Shown here piece by piece: positions 8,999-17,862 of a DNA stretch of 64,000 nt. The first letter of the stretch is position 1; each line of letters opens with the position of its first letter. The notes under the pieces were generated by a model. That model was not told the origin of the DNA, did not search any database, and worked only from the letters and a program-made list of their open reading frames with translations. A program made the position numbers and the translations under genes. Source of the DNA: NCEH01 sp002257205 (lineage in GTDB: Bacteria; Pseudomonadota; Alphaproteobacteria; Rhizobiales; Xanthobacteraceae); NCBI RefSeq assembly GCF_043195105.1, contig NZ_JBAFWO010000001.1; one strand, 5' to 3'.

Positions 8999-9451
8999 AT
9001 GGCGCGCCCGGACCGCAGCACGCTTGACCTCTTCCACGATTGGGAACCGCCGCAAGTGACGGTGGCGCCCCGTGAAGAGGACATGCGTGGGCCTCTGGAT
9101 CTGGTGATCGCCAGATTGATCAAGCGTGCGCTCGCCGACTGCAAGCAATCTCGCGAAGTCATCGCGCAAAAGATGAGCGACTATCTCGGCCGTCCCATCA
9201 GCAAGGACATGCTCGACGCGTGGGCGAGCCCGGCCAAGAGCAACCGCATGCCGCTCGACGCATTCGCCGCTTTGGTCGATGCCACCGGCGACATGAGCCT
9301 GCTGGGCTGGCTGCCGGCCGAGCACGGCTTCGTGGTGGTGCCCGCCCGGTACGCCGATTTGATCGAGCTGCACTTGTTGGAAGAGCGAGAAACCGAGATC
9401 GCCCGCCGCAAGGCCATGGTCGCCGCCCGCTACAAGGGAGGCCGCTCATGA
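8999..9451 (+). CDS. phage early protein, HTH-like
   Basis: A 150-residue protein ahead of the transposase. Residues 30-100 (LDLVIARLIKRALADCKQSR, then KMSDYLGRPISKDMLDAWA and LDAFAALVDATGD) look like a lambda-repressor-type helical DNA-binding domain. The C-terminus is a basic coiled helix. A GGGGAG site lies 10 bases upstream of the ATG. It overlaps the transposase start by 4 bases, so it is coupled to it and may regulate transposition, but that is inference. Confidence 0.7.
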   Translation: MARPDRSTLDLFHDWEPPQVTVAPREEDMRGPLDLVIARLIKRALADCKQSREVIAQKMSDYLGRPISKDMLDAWASPAKSNRMPLDAFAALVDATGDMSLLGWLPAEHGFVVVPARYADLIELHLLEERETEIARRKAMVAARYKGGRS

Positions 9452-11565
9452 AAGAGTGGCTGACGGCCCGCGAGATCGCGGACCTTGCACTGCCCAATCT
9501 TGCCATCTCCGAAAGCGGAGTGCTCAGGCAGGCAAAAACCAGCGAATGGGCCTTTCGAGCTCGTGAGGGGCGTGGCGGCGGCCGCGAGTATTCCATTACC
9601 GTGCTGCCCGTAGCGGCTCGCAAGGAATACGAGCGTCGGCACCGCCAAAAGAATGCAGTGCAGGTCATCGCCGAGGCGCAGGCGTCCACACAGCGTCAGA
9701 TCGCCACCATCGCCCCAACGGCTCTGACGGCCCGGCAGCGGGCCGTCATGGAGGCGCGGGCGGCGCTCCTGCTGGAGGTCGACCGGCGCGTGATGGCCGA
9801 AGACCTCACTGTCACAGCTGCGATCCGCGCATTGGTGGCGGACAGTCGGGCGGGCGCGCTGCCCGCGCATCTCATGGAACTGGCGGCGGTCGCTAATGAT
9901 CGGTCGGGCGGGAAAGCCGAGTTGGGCGAGCGGATCGTCTACTATTGGCGATCCGCCAAGGCAGAGGGTGGTGTCTCCGCGCTCGCCCCGCAGCCGACCA
10001 AGACCGTCCAGGACCTGCCGCCGTGGTTCGGCGCCTTCCTGCGCCACTACGCCCGTCCGCAGAAGCCGACCGTCGCGCGCGCCCTGATGAATTGGAGGAT
10101 CGCCGCCGAAGGCGAAGCGCTGCCCTCGTACAAGCAAGTCCGCCGGGCGCTCGATAAGCTCGGCTCCGTCGACAAGATGCGGGGCAGGGAGGGCGCGCAG
10201 GCGCTTAAGGCGCGGCAAGCCTACACGGCGCGGGACACGTCGGACCTGTTGCCCACCTCGGTCTACCTCGCAGACGGCAAGACGTTCGATGCGGAGGTGC
10301 AGCACCCGATCCACGGACAGCCCTTCCGGCCGGAGATCACCACCGTGATCGATGCCCATTCCCGGAAGATTGTTGGTTTCTCGGCCGCGCTGGACGAAAG
10401 CGCCCATGCCGTGCTCGACGCCCTGCGCGCCGCCTGCTGCTGGGCCGGCATCCCGGCGATTTTCTATACCGACCGTGGCCCGGGCTACGTCAACGACGCC
10501 ATGGACGCCGCCGTCACAGGCATGCTCGGGCGCCTTGGCATCACGGCCATGCGCGCGCTGCCCTACAACAGCCAAGCCAAGGGCATCGTGGAGCGGGTGA
10601 ACCATGAATGGTCGCACCTCGCCCGTGATTTCGGCTCCTACATCTCGCGGGACATGGACCGCGAGGCAAAGAAGGCCGTCCATCAGCAGAGCCGGCGCGA
10701 TCTCAAACAAATAGGCACTACGCGCCTGCTGCCGCGCTGGGACGAATTCCTCGCCGCCTGCCTCGCCGCAATCTTGCGCTACAACGCGCGCTCCCATAGC
10801 GGTCTGCCGCGCCATGCCGACCCGGAGACGGGAAAGTGGCGCCATATGTCGCCGGACGAGGCATGGGAGGCCGCTTGTGCGCGCGGTTTCGAGCCGCTCG
10901 TTGTCACGCGGGACGAGGCCGACGATCTGTTCCGCCCGTGGGTCATCCGTAAGACCCGGCGCGCGCTCGTGGAATGGCTCGGCAACGAGTATTTCGCGCC
11001 CGAGCTGGAGCCGCATCACGGCGAAGACGTCATCGTTGGCTACGACATCCGCGACGCCTCCCGCGTGTGGGTCCGCGCCATCGACATGGTGGACGGGGAA
11101 CGTCAGCCCGGCCGCTTGCTGGCCATCGCCGAATTCGGCGGGCACCGCACCCGGTATGTCCCGCTCACGGCCGAACGGGCGGCGATGGAAAAGCGTCAGG
11201 CCGGCCGCGTGCGCCGCCTGGAAAACAAGCTCGACGTGGTTCAGCAGGAAATGCGCCCGATGCTGGATGGCGTGCTGCGGCCGCTTGCCGCCATCGCACC
11301 CGATGACATCGACATTCATGCGCCCATCTCGGCTCCGGCGCCGGAGCCCATCCGACTGCCGCAGGCGGTGGTCGAAGGCGGGCGCCCAAAATTCAGCGAC
11401 GACGCGGCGTTTGCCCGTTGGGTCGCGGCCAATCCGGAGGCCGCCACGGCCTCGGATCTCGCGCTGTTGCGCGAGCTGATCAGCAGTCAGTCCATGCGGG
11501 AAGTGCTCCGGATGTCGGGGGTCGATCTCGAAGCGTTGCGAGCCCTTACGAGAGCGGCAGCCTGA
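9448..11565 (+). CDS. MuA-like DDE transposase
   Basis: A 705-residue transposase. Residues 1-60 form the Mu-type winged DNA-binding domain (WLTAREIADLALPNL..). The RNase H-like core holds the acidic triad at Asp276 (LADGKTFD), Asp342 (YTDRGPGY) and Glu382 (KGIVERVN), close to the MuA positions 269, 336 and 392. A beta-barrel and a basic C-terminal region follow. It should bind the TTTTGCAGT boxes at both prophage ends and catalyse replicative transposition. The start overlaps the previous stop by 4 bases; a longer frame from 9220 would run through the neighbouring gene and was rejected. Confidence 0.96.
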   Translation: MKEWLTAREIADLALPNLAISESGVLRQAKTSEWAFRAREGRGGGREYSITVLPVAARKEYERRHRQKNAVQVIAEAQASTQRQIATIAPTALTARQRAVMEARAALLLEVDRRVMAEDLTVTAAIRALVADSRAGALPAHLMELAAVANDRSGGKAELGERIVYYWRSAKAEGGVSALAPQPTKTVQDLPPWFGAFLRHYARPQKPTVARALMNWRIAAEGEALPSYKQVRRALDKLGSVDKMRGREGAQALKARQAYTARDTSDLLPTSVYLADGKTFDAEVQHPIHGQPFRPEITTVIDAHSRKIVGFSAALDESAHAVLDALRAACCWAGIPAIFYTDRGPGYVNDAMDAAVTGMLGRLGITAMRALPYNSQAKGIVERVNHEWSHLARDFGSYISRDMDREAKKAVHQQSRRDLKQIGTTRLLPRWDEFLAACLAAILRYNARSHSGLPRHADPETGKWRHMSPDEAWEAACARGFEPLVVTRDEADDLFRPWVIRKTRRALVEWLGNEYFAPELEPHHGEDVIVGYDIRDASRVWVRAIDMVDGERQPGRLLAIAEFGGHRTRYVPLTAERAAMEKRQAGRVRRLENKLDVVQQEMRPMLDGVLRPLAAIAPDDIDIHAPISAPAPEPIRLPQAVVEGGRPKFSDDAAFARWVAANPEAATASDLALLRELISSQSMREVLRMSGVDLEALRALTRAAA

Positions 11566-11594
11566 CACCCGGAGTGAGAAGAGGCGAAGAATAG

Positions 11595-12365
11595 ATGAAA
11601 AACGTCTTTGTTGAAACCGAGAATGTGGCGCGCTTCCATGCGGCGCTGGGGGCTTTGGAGCGCCGTGGGGCACAGGAAGCGTGCCTCATGGTCGTGGACG
11701 GAAAGCCCGGCCTTGGAAAGACAACGGCTCTGTTCCGGTGGGCAGCCCAAACCGGCGCGATCTATCTGCGTGCAAAAAAGGAATGGTCTCCCGGCTGGTT
11801 CCTGGCCGACTTGCTCGGTGAGTTTCGGGTGACGCCCGCGCACTCCTATCAAAAGCGCTTCACGCAGGCGATGGAGGCGATGCTGGCCCGGCAGAGCGCC
11901 ATGACCCTCCAGCGGCGCACGTTCGCGGTGGTCATAGACGAGGCCGACCACATCTCGCGCAACGCGCGGATCATGGAGAGCATCCGGGATTTTTCGGACA
12001 TGGGCGATATCGTCTTCGTCCTCGTCGGCATGGGCAAGATCCGCGATCACCTAACGCTCCTGCCGCAGGTGGCGAGCCGCGTGCAGCCGCCGGTGAAGTT
12101 CGAAGCGGCCTCGCTCGCGGATGTCCGGCGCTTCTGTTCGGAAAAATCGGAGGTGGGCATCGCCGACTGCCTCGTGAGCTTCGTCCACAAAGTCACGGAT
12201 GGGTACAACCGCGAAATCGTCGAAGCCATCGCCTCCATTGAACGGTTCGGAAAACGCAACGGTGCCTCGGCTGAGAAGCCCGTCACCCTGCGCGACATGG
12301 CGGGCCAAGTGCTCGTTACCGACCGTCGTACCGGCCACCCGATCATCGTGCCGGAGGCGATCTGA
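11595..12365 (+). CDS. MuB-like AAA+ ATPase, target-DNA activator
   Basis: A 256-residue ATPase. The Walker A motif is DGKPGLGKTTALF (Lys42), and the Walker B is FAVVIDEADHIS. In Mu the equivalent protein coats target DNA and delivers it to the transposase, giving target immunity. It is shorter than MuB (312 residues) and lacks the N-terminal helix-turn-helix of MuB. It starts 29 bases after the transposase stop. Confidence 0.92.
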   Translation: MKNVFVETENVARFHAALGALERRGAQEACLMVVDGKPGLGKTTALFRWAAQTGAIYLRAKKEWSPGWFLADLLGEFRVTPAHSYQKRFTQAMEAMLARQSAMTLQRRTFAVVIDEADHISRNARIMESIRDFSDMGDIVFVLVGMGKIRDHLTLLPQVASRVQPPVKFEAASLADVRRFCSEKSEVGIADCLVSFVHKVTDGYNREIVEAIASIERFGKRNGASAEKPVTLRDMAGQVLVTDRRTGHPIIVPEAI

Positions 12366-12976
12366 TGCCCGGCGGAGCAGCCACCCGATTGGAGGCCATC
12401 GTCCGGACCATCGGTCCGGCGAAATGCCTGACCACTGCGGAGATTGCCGGCGCCATCGGCATCCCGAACAAGCAGGTTGCCACCGCCTGTTGCCGCCTCA
12501 TCACCGGCCAGATCATCGAACGCGTGGAAGTCGGCTGCTTTCGGCTAACGGCGGAGGGCAAGAAGGTCGCGAGGGGTGAGCGTCGGCTGCGCAGCGGGCC
12601 GCGCAGCCGCCTGACGGGGCCGCGCGTCCCTCGCCCCACCACGCTGCGGCAGCGGGCATGGGCCGCGATGCGCCTGTCGCGTCGGTTCACGGTCGGGGAA
12701 ATCGTAACGCTCGCAGCCACCGCCGAGGAGACCAAGGCGGAAGCCCATCTCGTCAAGTGGTTCGGCCTGCTCGTGCGCGCCGGCTATGTCGCGCTGCTAC
12801 CCCGCCGTGTACCGGGCACCTCGCCCACGTCGAACGGCGCCAAGTGCTGGGCGCTGCTCAAGGACACCGGCGAGATCGCGCCCGTCATCCGCCCGGATGG
12901 CTCCGTCTACGATTACAACACCGGCGCGGGCGAGCCGTGCGCCAGCAGCGGGGAGGCGCCGCCATGCTCGCGGTGA
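12365..12976 (+). CDS. early phage protein with tandem winged-helix regions
   Basis: A 203-residue protein of unknown function. Residues 8-65 (EAIVRTIGPAKCLTTAEIAG, then IPNKQVATACCRLITGQIIE) and residues 95-150 (RAWAAMRLSRRFTVGEIVTL, then LVKWFGLLVRAGYVALL) both look like winged helix-turn-helix domains. An Arg-rich linker joins them. Its ATG shares one base with the muB-like stop, so it is tightly coupled. Confidence 0.7.
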   Translation: MPGGAATRLEAIVRTIGPAKCLTTAEIAGAIGIPNKQVATACCRLITGQIIERVEVGCFRLTAEGKKVARGERRLRSGPRSRLTGPRVPRPTTLRQRAWAAMRLSRRFTVGEIVTLAATAEETKAEAHLVKWFGLLVRAGYVALLPRRVPGTSPTSNGAKCWALLKDTGEIAPVIRPDGSVYDYNTGAGEPCASSGEAPPCSR

Positions 12977-13332
12977 CCCCATCCACCTATGAACAGCTCG
13001 GCGAGGACGCTCTCGCCCTCCTGCGTGACGCCGTGAAACAGCGGCGGTCCATCGCGGCGGTGGCGCACGCCCTCGGCTATAGCCGGTCCGCCATCTCCAT
13101 GGCCCTGGCGGGCAAATATGTGGGCGGAACCGCCCGGCTGCGCGCCCGCATCCTCGAAGTGCTGGTGCACCAGGTGCAGTGTCCGCACCTGGGCGAACCC
13201 ATCGCTCCATCCGCGTGCCGCGATCTGCGCGAGCGGCCCATGTCGACCGCCAATCGCGACGCCATCAAGCAATGGCAAGCCTGCCGCATGTGCGCCCATG
13301 GCTGCGGAGCAGGGGGCGGCAATGAAAGCTGA
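12964..13332 (+). CDS. small HTH protein with Cys-rich tail
   Basis: A 122-residue protein with a helix-turn-helix at residues 20-45 (VKQRRSIAAVAHALGYSRSA). Its C-terminal region holds cysteines in CRDLRERP and WQACRMCAHGCG, possibly a zinc site. It overlaps the previous gene by 13 bases and the next by 11. Probably a phage regulatory protein; target unknown. Confidence 0.65.
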   Translation: MLAVTPSTYEQLGEDALALLRDAVKQRRSIAAVAHALGYSRSAISMALAGKYVGGTARLRARILEVLVHQVQCPHLGEPIAPSACRDLRERPMSTANRDAIKQWQACRMCAHGCGAGGGNES

Positions 13333-13684
13333 CCGCCTCAGTGCGCAGCTCGCCAGCTTAGCCGGGACGCTGCACCGACACATGGTGCTCGGCCATATTC
13401 TGACGTCGGAGGCACTCGCGCCGTTCGTGCGGGTGCTGGAAATTGCCACGGCGGATGCTGTGGCCCTCGAAGTCGCGGCAGCTGAACTGGAGATCCTCGA
13501 AGCCGTTGCCCGCGACTGCGAAATGATCGACGCCGTTTCAGACGCGGCGGCGCGCGAGGCGCCCACCTTGACCGCCATGCGGTCGGCGGTCGCACGGGCA
13601 GCGCTCCCGGTGCCTGGAACCAATGTCATTGCGTTTCCGGTGGTGGCGTTTCGCCCTGTCGAGAGCAGCGGGGGCGCCATATGA
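13322..13684 (+). CDS. hypothetical early phage protein
   Basis: A 120-residue protein with a long Ala/Glu/Leu-rich helical centre (residues 30-85, LAPFVRVLEIATADAVALEV onward) that may form a coiled coil. The C-terminal strand region is IAFPVVAFRPVESS. No family was recognised. The start lies inside the end of the previous gene and the stop overlaps the next start (ATGA). Confidence 0.6.
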   Translation: MKADRLSAQLASLAGTLHRHMVLGHILTSEALAPFVRVLEIATADAVALEVAAAELEILEAVARDCEMIDAVSDAAAREAPTLTAMRSAVARAALPVPGTNVIAFPVVAFRPVESSGGAI

Positions 13685-14058
13685 CGCCCGCTGAAATCTG
13701 CGCGCAGGGTGTGGAGGACGCCCGTCAGGTCGTGCGCGCGCGCGGCGCGCGGCGGGCTGCTATGGGCATTCCCACTGCGCGTCTCGTTGATCTGGCACGG
13801 ACGCTGGAAGCGCTCGATCACATCGCATGCCTCGCGGCCGAGCTGATCGAGGAGACCATCGACCCTGCGGTGGATTTCGTCAGCGTCGTCACCGTCGGCG
13901 ACGACGAATACCTCACCAATGCACAGGGCCACATGATGCCCGTCGCGCTCGCTCAGCCGGCCGAAGAAGCCGCCGCCCGCCTCGCCGAGGCCCTCGCCAC
14001 GCTCGGCTACGTCAACCTTAAATCTCAGGAGATCCGTAATGGCAAAGGCCAAGAGTAA
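13681..14058 (+). CDS. hypothetical early phage protein
   Basis: A 125-residue acidic, largely helical protein. Residues 45-85 hold LEALDHIACLAAELIEETID and a short strand region, VDFVSVVTVGDDEYL. No family was recognised. It starts in the stop of its upstream neighbour and overlaps the gam start by 20 bases, so it belongs to the replication/early block. Confidence 0.6.
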   Translation: MTPAEICAQGVEDARQVVRARGARRAAMGIPTARLVDLARTLEALDHIACLAAELIEETIDPAVDFVSVVTVGDDEYLTNAQGHMMPVALAQPAEEAAARLAEALATLGYVNLKSQEIRNGKGQE

Positions 14059-14590
14059 GACGCGGACGCGGGGGGCCAATCTGCCCGTCCCGCAAAGCCG
14101 CGAGGATGCGGCGGCGACGGTCGCTCGGATTGGCGCTCTGAACCGCAATATCGCCCGCGAAGAAGCTGCGATGAACGATGAAATCGCGGCCATTAAGGCG
14201 GCGGCTGAGGCAAAATGCGGCCCCCTAAAGGACGAGGTCACCGCTGCCACCGAGGGGCTGAAGATGTGGGCCGAGGCGAACCGGGCCGCCCTCACAAACC
14301 AGCACAAGACCAAGACTGTCGACCTCGGCACCGGCACCATATCGTGGCGCACCGCCCCGCAGAAGGTGAAGGGTGTCCCCCGCGCCAAGGATGCGGTGGC
14401 CGAGCTGATCAAGAAGATCAAGAGCCTCGGCCTCAAGCAGTTCATCCGCACCTCGGAGGAAATCAACCGGGAGGCGATGCTCGCCGACCCGGATAAGGCG
14501 GGCAAGGTGCCCGGCATCCGCATCGCCTCGGATGGTGAGGAATTCTCTGTGGAGCCTTTCGAGGTCGAGATTTCGGGGGGGCAGCCATGA
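14039..14590 (+). CDS. gam: host-nuclease inhibitor Gam
   Basis: A 183-residue Mu Gam-family protein, a Ku-like protein that protects linear phage DNA ends from exonuclease. The N-terminal helix pattern is SREDAAATVARIGALNRNIA. A long coiled coil runs through residues 35-90. Then come the conserved strand motif TVDLGTGTISWRTAPQKVK and the C-terminal IRIASDGEEFSVEPFEVEI. The length matches the family. Confidence 0.92.
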   Translation: MAKAKSKTRTRGANLPVPQSREDAAATVARIGALNRNIAREEAAMNDEIAAIKAAAEAKCGPLKDEVTAATEGLKMWAEANRAALTNQHKTKTVDLGTGTISWRTAPQKVKGVPRAKDAVAELIKKIKSLGLKQFIRTSEEINREAMLADPDKAGKVPGIRIASDGEEFSVEPFEVEISGGQP

Positions 14591-14895
14591 TGGTCGCCGC
14601 CGCTCCCTGTGTCGACGCCTCCCGGATCGTCTACGCGATCAGCGCCGAGGGGGTGCGCAAGGTCACGCTCATCGCGCGCCGCAAGCTGCGTGGGCGCGAC
14701 GTCTGCCAAGTGTGGATGCGCGGCGAGATGGCGCCAGTCACCCTTGATCCGCATCTCGTGTTCGATGTCGAGGCCGAGGCCCGCAAGTGCTGGCGCGAGG
14801 CGACCGCGCACCAGACGCAGCTGCGACGCGCAGGCGCAGCCATCCGCATCGTGGATGCTCACCTTTCCCTCTGCATCGCGCGAGCGGCGGCATGA
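14587..14895 (+). CDS. hypothetical phage protein
   Basis: A 102-residue protein of unknown function. Alternating strands sit at residues 10-55 (IVYAISAEGVRKVTLIARRK, VCQVWM) and a helix at 60-85. The start overlaps the gam stop by 4 bases and the stop overlaps the next start by 4. It is probably expressed with gam. Confidence 0.6.
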   Translation: MMVAAAPCVDASRIVYAISAEGVRKVTLIARRKLRGRDVCQVWMRGEMAPVTLDPHLVFDVEAEARKCWREATAHQTQLRRAGAAIRIVDAHLSLCIARAAA

Positions 14896-15200
14896 GCGGC
14901 CGCGATCAGTTGGTCTCCAGCATCGGCGCCGTCCTGTCCGCGCTCCCGGACGATGCCGCGTTGCTGCCGGCTCTGGTCAATCTGGAACAAGCGGTGCTGC
15001 CAGTCCGTGAGGAGCTGGCAGCCCGCAGCGCCCGCCGCTCACTCCCGGCCGACTGCACCGCCGGACATAGCTGGCAGATCGAGCACGGCGTGAAGCCCGA
15101 CACCGGAACGCTCGTAGAGCGCCGCCGGTGCGTGGTCTGCGGCCTCGCCGAGGAAATCGACCGCACCCCGAAACCCTATCGCAGAGGACGCCGCACATGA
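14892..15200 (+). CDS. hypothetical phage protein with possible zinc site
   Basis: A 102-residue protein. The N-terminal half is helical (VSSIGAVLSALPDDAALLPA onward). The C-terminal half holds C-x3-H-x5-H and RRRCVVCGLAEE, a plausible treble-clef-like zinc site. It overlaps both neighbours by 4 bases. Function unknown. Confidence 0.6.
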   Translation: MSGRDQLVSSIGAVLSALPDDAALLPALVNLEQAVLPVREELAARSARRSLPADCTAGHSWQIEHGVKPDTGTLVERRRCVVCGLAEEIDRTPKPYRRGRRT

Positions 15201-15946
15201 CCGATCTCGCGAAGCTGCGCGCCCGCCTCCAGGCGCTGCGGAACAAGACGACGGCCAACGGCTGTACCGAAGCGGAGGCATTGGCGGCAGCCGAGAAGGC
15301 AGCCGAGCTGCTATCCGCCCACGATGTGGACGAGGTGGAACTGGAAGCTTCCGCCTATGAGGAACTGGAAGTGGATCTCGGCGGGCGCCGCACCGTGCTG
15401 GATGAGGTCTGGAAAGCGGTAGCCTATTTCGTGGATTGCGAAGGCTTCCTGCGCCAGCACGGGCGTCGTGGCTTCGGGCTGCGCTGGGGCTACGTCTATT
15501 TCGGCCGGCCATCGGACGTACTCGTGGCCGAATATGTCCACGAGGTCATCCGCCGCGCTGCGGAAACTGCCACCAAGCGGTTCCGAGCCAGCGATGACTA
15601 CAAACGTCGCCGGACGGCGAAGACGCGCAGCCGGGCGCTGAAGGCGTTCCACGAAGGCTTTGTGATTGCCATGCGGCGGCAGCTCATCGCCGGGCTGTGG
15701 CGCCGCAACAGCATCCCGTCCGGCGGTGACGGCTGGGCGCTTATCCAGGCGCAGCGGGCGCCGCTCACTGCGGCGTTAGAGGCCCGCCACCGCGCCCTGT
15801 TGCCGGTATCGCAGATCTCTAGCGCCACCAACCATTACCGCGATGCAAGGGGCCAGGGCTTTCGGGCCGGGCGGGACGCCCGGGTAGAAGCCCCCTTGGC
15901 CGGCGCGCCCCGTGCGCCTGCCTTGCTCACCTCCGGGAGGGCCTGA
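15197..15946 (+). CDS. DUF2786 domain protein
   Basis: A 249-residue protein. The first 45 residues match DUF2786 (KLRARLQALRNKTTANGCTE, then EALAAAEKAAELLSAHDV). The partner domain at residues 65-190 is common in Mu-like and other phages (WKAVAYFVDCEGFLRQHG.. YVYFGRPSDVLVAEYVHEVI). The tail is basic and low-complexity. Its biochemical role is unknown; these proteins recur in early phage operons. Starts in an ATGA overlap. Confidence 0.8.
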   Translation: MTDLAKLRARLQALRNKTTANGCTEAEALAAAEKAAELLSAHDVDEVELEASAYEELEVDLGGRRTVLDEVWKAVAYFVDCEGFLRQHGRRGFGLRWGYVYFGRPSDVLVAEYVHEVIRRAAETATKRFRASDDYKRRRTAKTRSRALKAFHEGFVIAMRRQLIAGLWRRNSIPSGGDGWALIQAQRAPLTAALEARHRALLPVSQISSATNHYRDARGQGFRAGRDARVEAPLAGAPRAPALLTSGRA

Positions 15947-16152
15947 TGCCCGCCGCAGATCTTCGCCAGCATGGCGCCCCGTGCCGCGCCTGCGACGGCA
16001 AAGGCACGGTGCTCGCCATAGATGGCCAACCAAGGCCTTGTAGCCGCTGCAACCACCGCGCCTTCGACCGCTGGGCCGACGCGCGCCGGCCGGGCGCAAA
16101 GTCTGCGGCAGCGCCGGAGACGCCTCCGGATCCGGACCAGCGGAGCGCCTGA
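15946..16152 (+). CDS. small zinc-ribbon protein
   Basis: A 68-residue protein with two CxxC pairs, PCRACDGKGT and PCSRCNHRAFD, spaced like a DnaJ-type or rubredoxin-type zinc ribbon. The C-terminus is low-complexity. The start shares one base with the upstream stop (TGATG) and its stop shares one base with the next start. Probably a nucleic-acid or protein-binding accessory factor. Confidence 0.65.
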   Translation: MPAADLRQHGAPCRACDGKGTVLAIDGQPRPCSRCNHRAFDRWADARRPGAKSAAAPETPPDPDQRSA

Positions 16153-16403
16153 TGGCCCGCGCCCGCCGCTCCAGCACCTCGCTATCGGCAGCGCCGCTCC
16201 TTGCCTGGGATGCGGAGCACGAGGTGGCGGCGCTGCGGGAGCGTCGGGCCGAGCTGCTGTTGCGCCTCGCCCGCTGCCGCCGATGGCGCTCGCAGCGCCA
16301 TCAAATCCTGGCCACCGAGCTGGCGGACATCACGGCCCGCCTGATCGTGGCTGAGCTGGCCAAAGAGCGCGCCTTGCGCGACCGCCTGCTGATGAGGGAC
16401 TGA
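16152..16403 (+). CDS. hypothetical phage protein, coiled coil
   Basis: An 83-residue Arg/Leu-rich protein. Residues 20-80 form one long helix with heptad character (VAALRERRAELLLRLARCRR onward). No family recognised. It is sandwiched between the zinc-ribbon gene and gemA with one-base overlap upstream and one-base gap downstream. Confidence 0.55.
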   Translation: MARARRSSTSLSAAPLLAWDAEHEVAALRERRAELLLRLARCRRWRSQRHQILATELADITARLIVAELAKERALRDRLLMRD

Positions 16404-16404
16404 C

Positions 16405-17058
16405 ATGAGCACAGCAACAACCGCACAGATCGGCGCCATCCACGCGCTGGCGAAGAAGATAGGCCTGGACGAGGATGGACGGCGCAACGTCATCGCGTCA
16501 GCGGCTGCCGGGAAGCGATCCAGCAAGGATCTGAACCGGGGCGAAGCGATAGCCGTCATTGACCGGCTTCAGCAGCTCGCGGGCGTCAAGGGCCATCGGC
16601 GGCCCTCGCTGACCGCCGATGGTAAATACGCGCCGCTGCTGCGTGCCCTGTGGCTAGACGCCTATAACCTCGGGATTGCCCGCAGCCGCGACGACGCTGC
16701 GTTGATCGCATTCGTCCAGCGTCAGACCGGTGTGGCCCATACCCGGTTTCTGACGGATTGGGACAGCGCGCGGCCCGCCATCGAGGGGCTGAAGGCATGG
16801 ATTACCCGCGAGGCCGGTGTCCAGTGGCCGAGCAATCGGGATGGTCTGTCGGTCAAGGTGGAGATCGTCCGAGCGCAGGCCGCGCGGCTGGCGGATCTAG
16901 GCGCATCGCTTCCTCGCGGGCTGTCTGATCTGCACGATCCCGTCACCGCCGAAAAGGATCTGCACCGCGTCCAGCAGGCGCTGGGCAAATGCATTCGCTC
17001 CGCGCGGGCAAAGCGGGAGGCACAGGCCCAACAGGTTACTGAGAGGGACGCCCAATGA
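16405..17058 (+). CDS. gemA: GemA-like protein (DUF1018, Mu gp16)
   Basis: A 217-residue protein with the DUF1018 pattern: QIGAIHALAKKIGLDEDGRR near the N-terminus, GRRNVIASAAAGKRSSKDL, and LWLDAYNLGIARSRDDAALI and FVQRQTGVAHTRFLTDW in the centre. In Mu, GemA affects host gene expression and DNA topology. Here it lies in the late part of the early operon, as in Mu. Confidence 0.85.
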   Translation: MSTATTAQIGAIHALAKKIGLDEDGRRNVIASAAAGKRSSKDLNRGEAIAVIDRLQQLAGVKGHRRPSLTADGKYAPLLRALWLDAYNLGIARSRDDAALIAFVQRQTGVAHTRFLTDWDSARPAIEGLKAWITREAGVQWPSNRDGLSVKVEIVRAQAARLADLGASLPRGLSDLHDPVTAEKDLHRVQQALGKCIRSARAKREAQAQQVTERDAQ

Positions 17059-17339
17059 GCAAGCACCGTAGCATCTGGTGGCTGGAAGATGAGGCGCGGC
17101 TGAAAAACTATTCTGCAACGGCTAAGTCCAGTGGTGCGAGCGTCATCAAGCTGGAAATTGAAGTCTTGGACTCCTGCGCCTTTGGGATGATCGTGCGGTC
17201 GCTTGAGGACATCAAGCGGGAGCAAGACGAGGCGAGCCGAAAGGGCCGCGCGTCCTCGCCCGCCCGGCCGCGCGGCCGGCCGGCTGTCGAGGCGCGGCGG
17301 TCGACCCCGCTGCTCACCTATAGGGGCGATGATGACTGA
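17055..17339 (+). CDS. hypothetical phage protein
   Basis: A 94-residue protein of unknown function. It opens with aromatic residues (RSIWWLEDEARLKNYSATAK). A strand/helix centre (VIKLEIEVLDSCAFGMIVRS) and a basic Arg/Pro tail follow. It overlaps gemA by 4 bases and the Mor gene by 11, so it is clearly expressed with them. Confidence 0.6.
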   Translation: MSKHRSIWWLEDEARLKNYSATAKSSGASVIKLEIEVLDSCAFGMIVRSLEDIKREQDEASRKGRASSPARPRGRPAVEARRSTPLLTYRGDDD

Positions 17340-17772
17340 CCTCCCCACCATCCCGCTCTCCGCCATCGCCAAGGAGGTGAAGGAGGTGGCCAAGCTGTGC
17401 GGCGTGCCCACCGCCGATGCCTTGGTGCGCGAATTCGGCGGCACCCGCTTGTGGGTGCCCAAGATCTGGCGTCCGGATCATGACCTCAACGATATCGGTG
17501 AGGAGCTGGCGCGGGCGCTGTTCGAATATTTCGGCAGCTCGGAACTCTCCATCCCCCGTACGCTATTTACGGCGCGCGGTCGGCGCGACATGATCCGCCG
17601 GCTGAATGAGGCCGGCCACCGTCAACGGGATATTGCCCGCATGCTGCGATGCTCGCAGCGCGTGGTACGCGACGAGATCGGCGGGCGGCCCCGGCCGGTT
17701 GCAGCCAATCGCCGCCGGGTGGTTGACCCGCGCCAGATTGACCTCGAAGAGTTTCTCTCGGCGGGCAAGTAG
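17329..17772 (+). CDS. mor: Mor transcription activator
   Basis: A 147-residue Mor/C-family activator. The dimerisation part includes VPTADALVREFGGTRLWVPK, and the C-terminal helix-turn-helix is MIRRLNEAGHRQRDIARMLR with CSQRVVRDEI. In Mu, Mor turns on the middle promoter of gene C, and C turns on late genes. No separate C gene is seen here, so this single activator may switch on all late transcription. A TAGGGG site precedes tandem ATG codons at 17329 and 17332. Confidence 0.9.
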   Translation: MMTDLPTIPLSAIAKEVKEVAKLCGVPTADALVREFGGTRLWVPKIWRPDHDLNDIGEELARALFEYFGSSELSIPRTLFTARGRRDMIRRLNEAGHRQRDIARMLRCSQRVVRDEIGGRPRPVAANRRRVVDPRQIDLEEFLSAGK

Positions 17773-17778
17773 CGGCGT

Positions 17779-17799
17779 GCCGGGCGGCGCGCCCGTGCC
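17779..17799. repeat. dispersed hairpin repeat, copy 1
   Basis: GCCGGGCG-GCG-CGCCCGTGCC; stem CGGGCG/CGCCCG around three bases. It lies between mor and the endolysin gene. Related copies occur at 25992, 28563 and 37941. Confidence 0.55.
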
Positions 17800-17862
17800 G
17801 CCAACCCCTTAGGTCGGGTCATCCTCCTCCCATTGTTCGCAGTTCGCACGATGGGAAAACCC

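Noticed and set aside
9430..11673. A 747-codon open frame antisense to the transposase
   Set aside because: It mirrors a strongly supported transposase with DDE triad. Long antisense frames are expected in high-GC DNA, and the protein has no recognisable domain.
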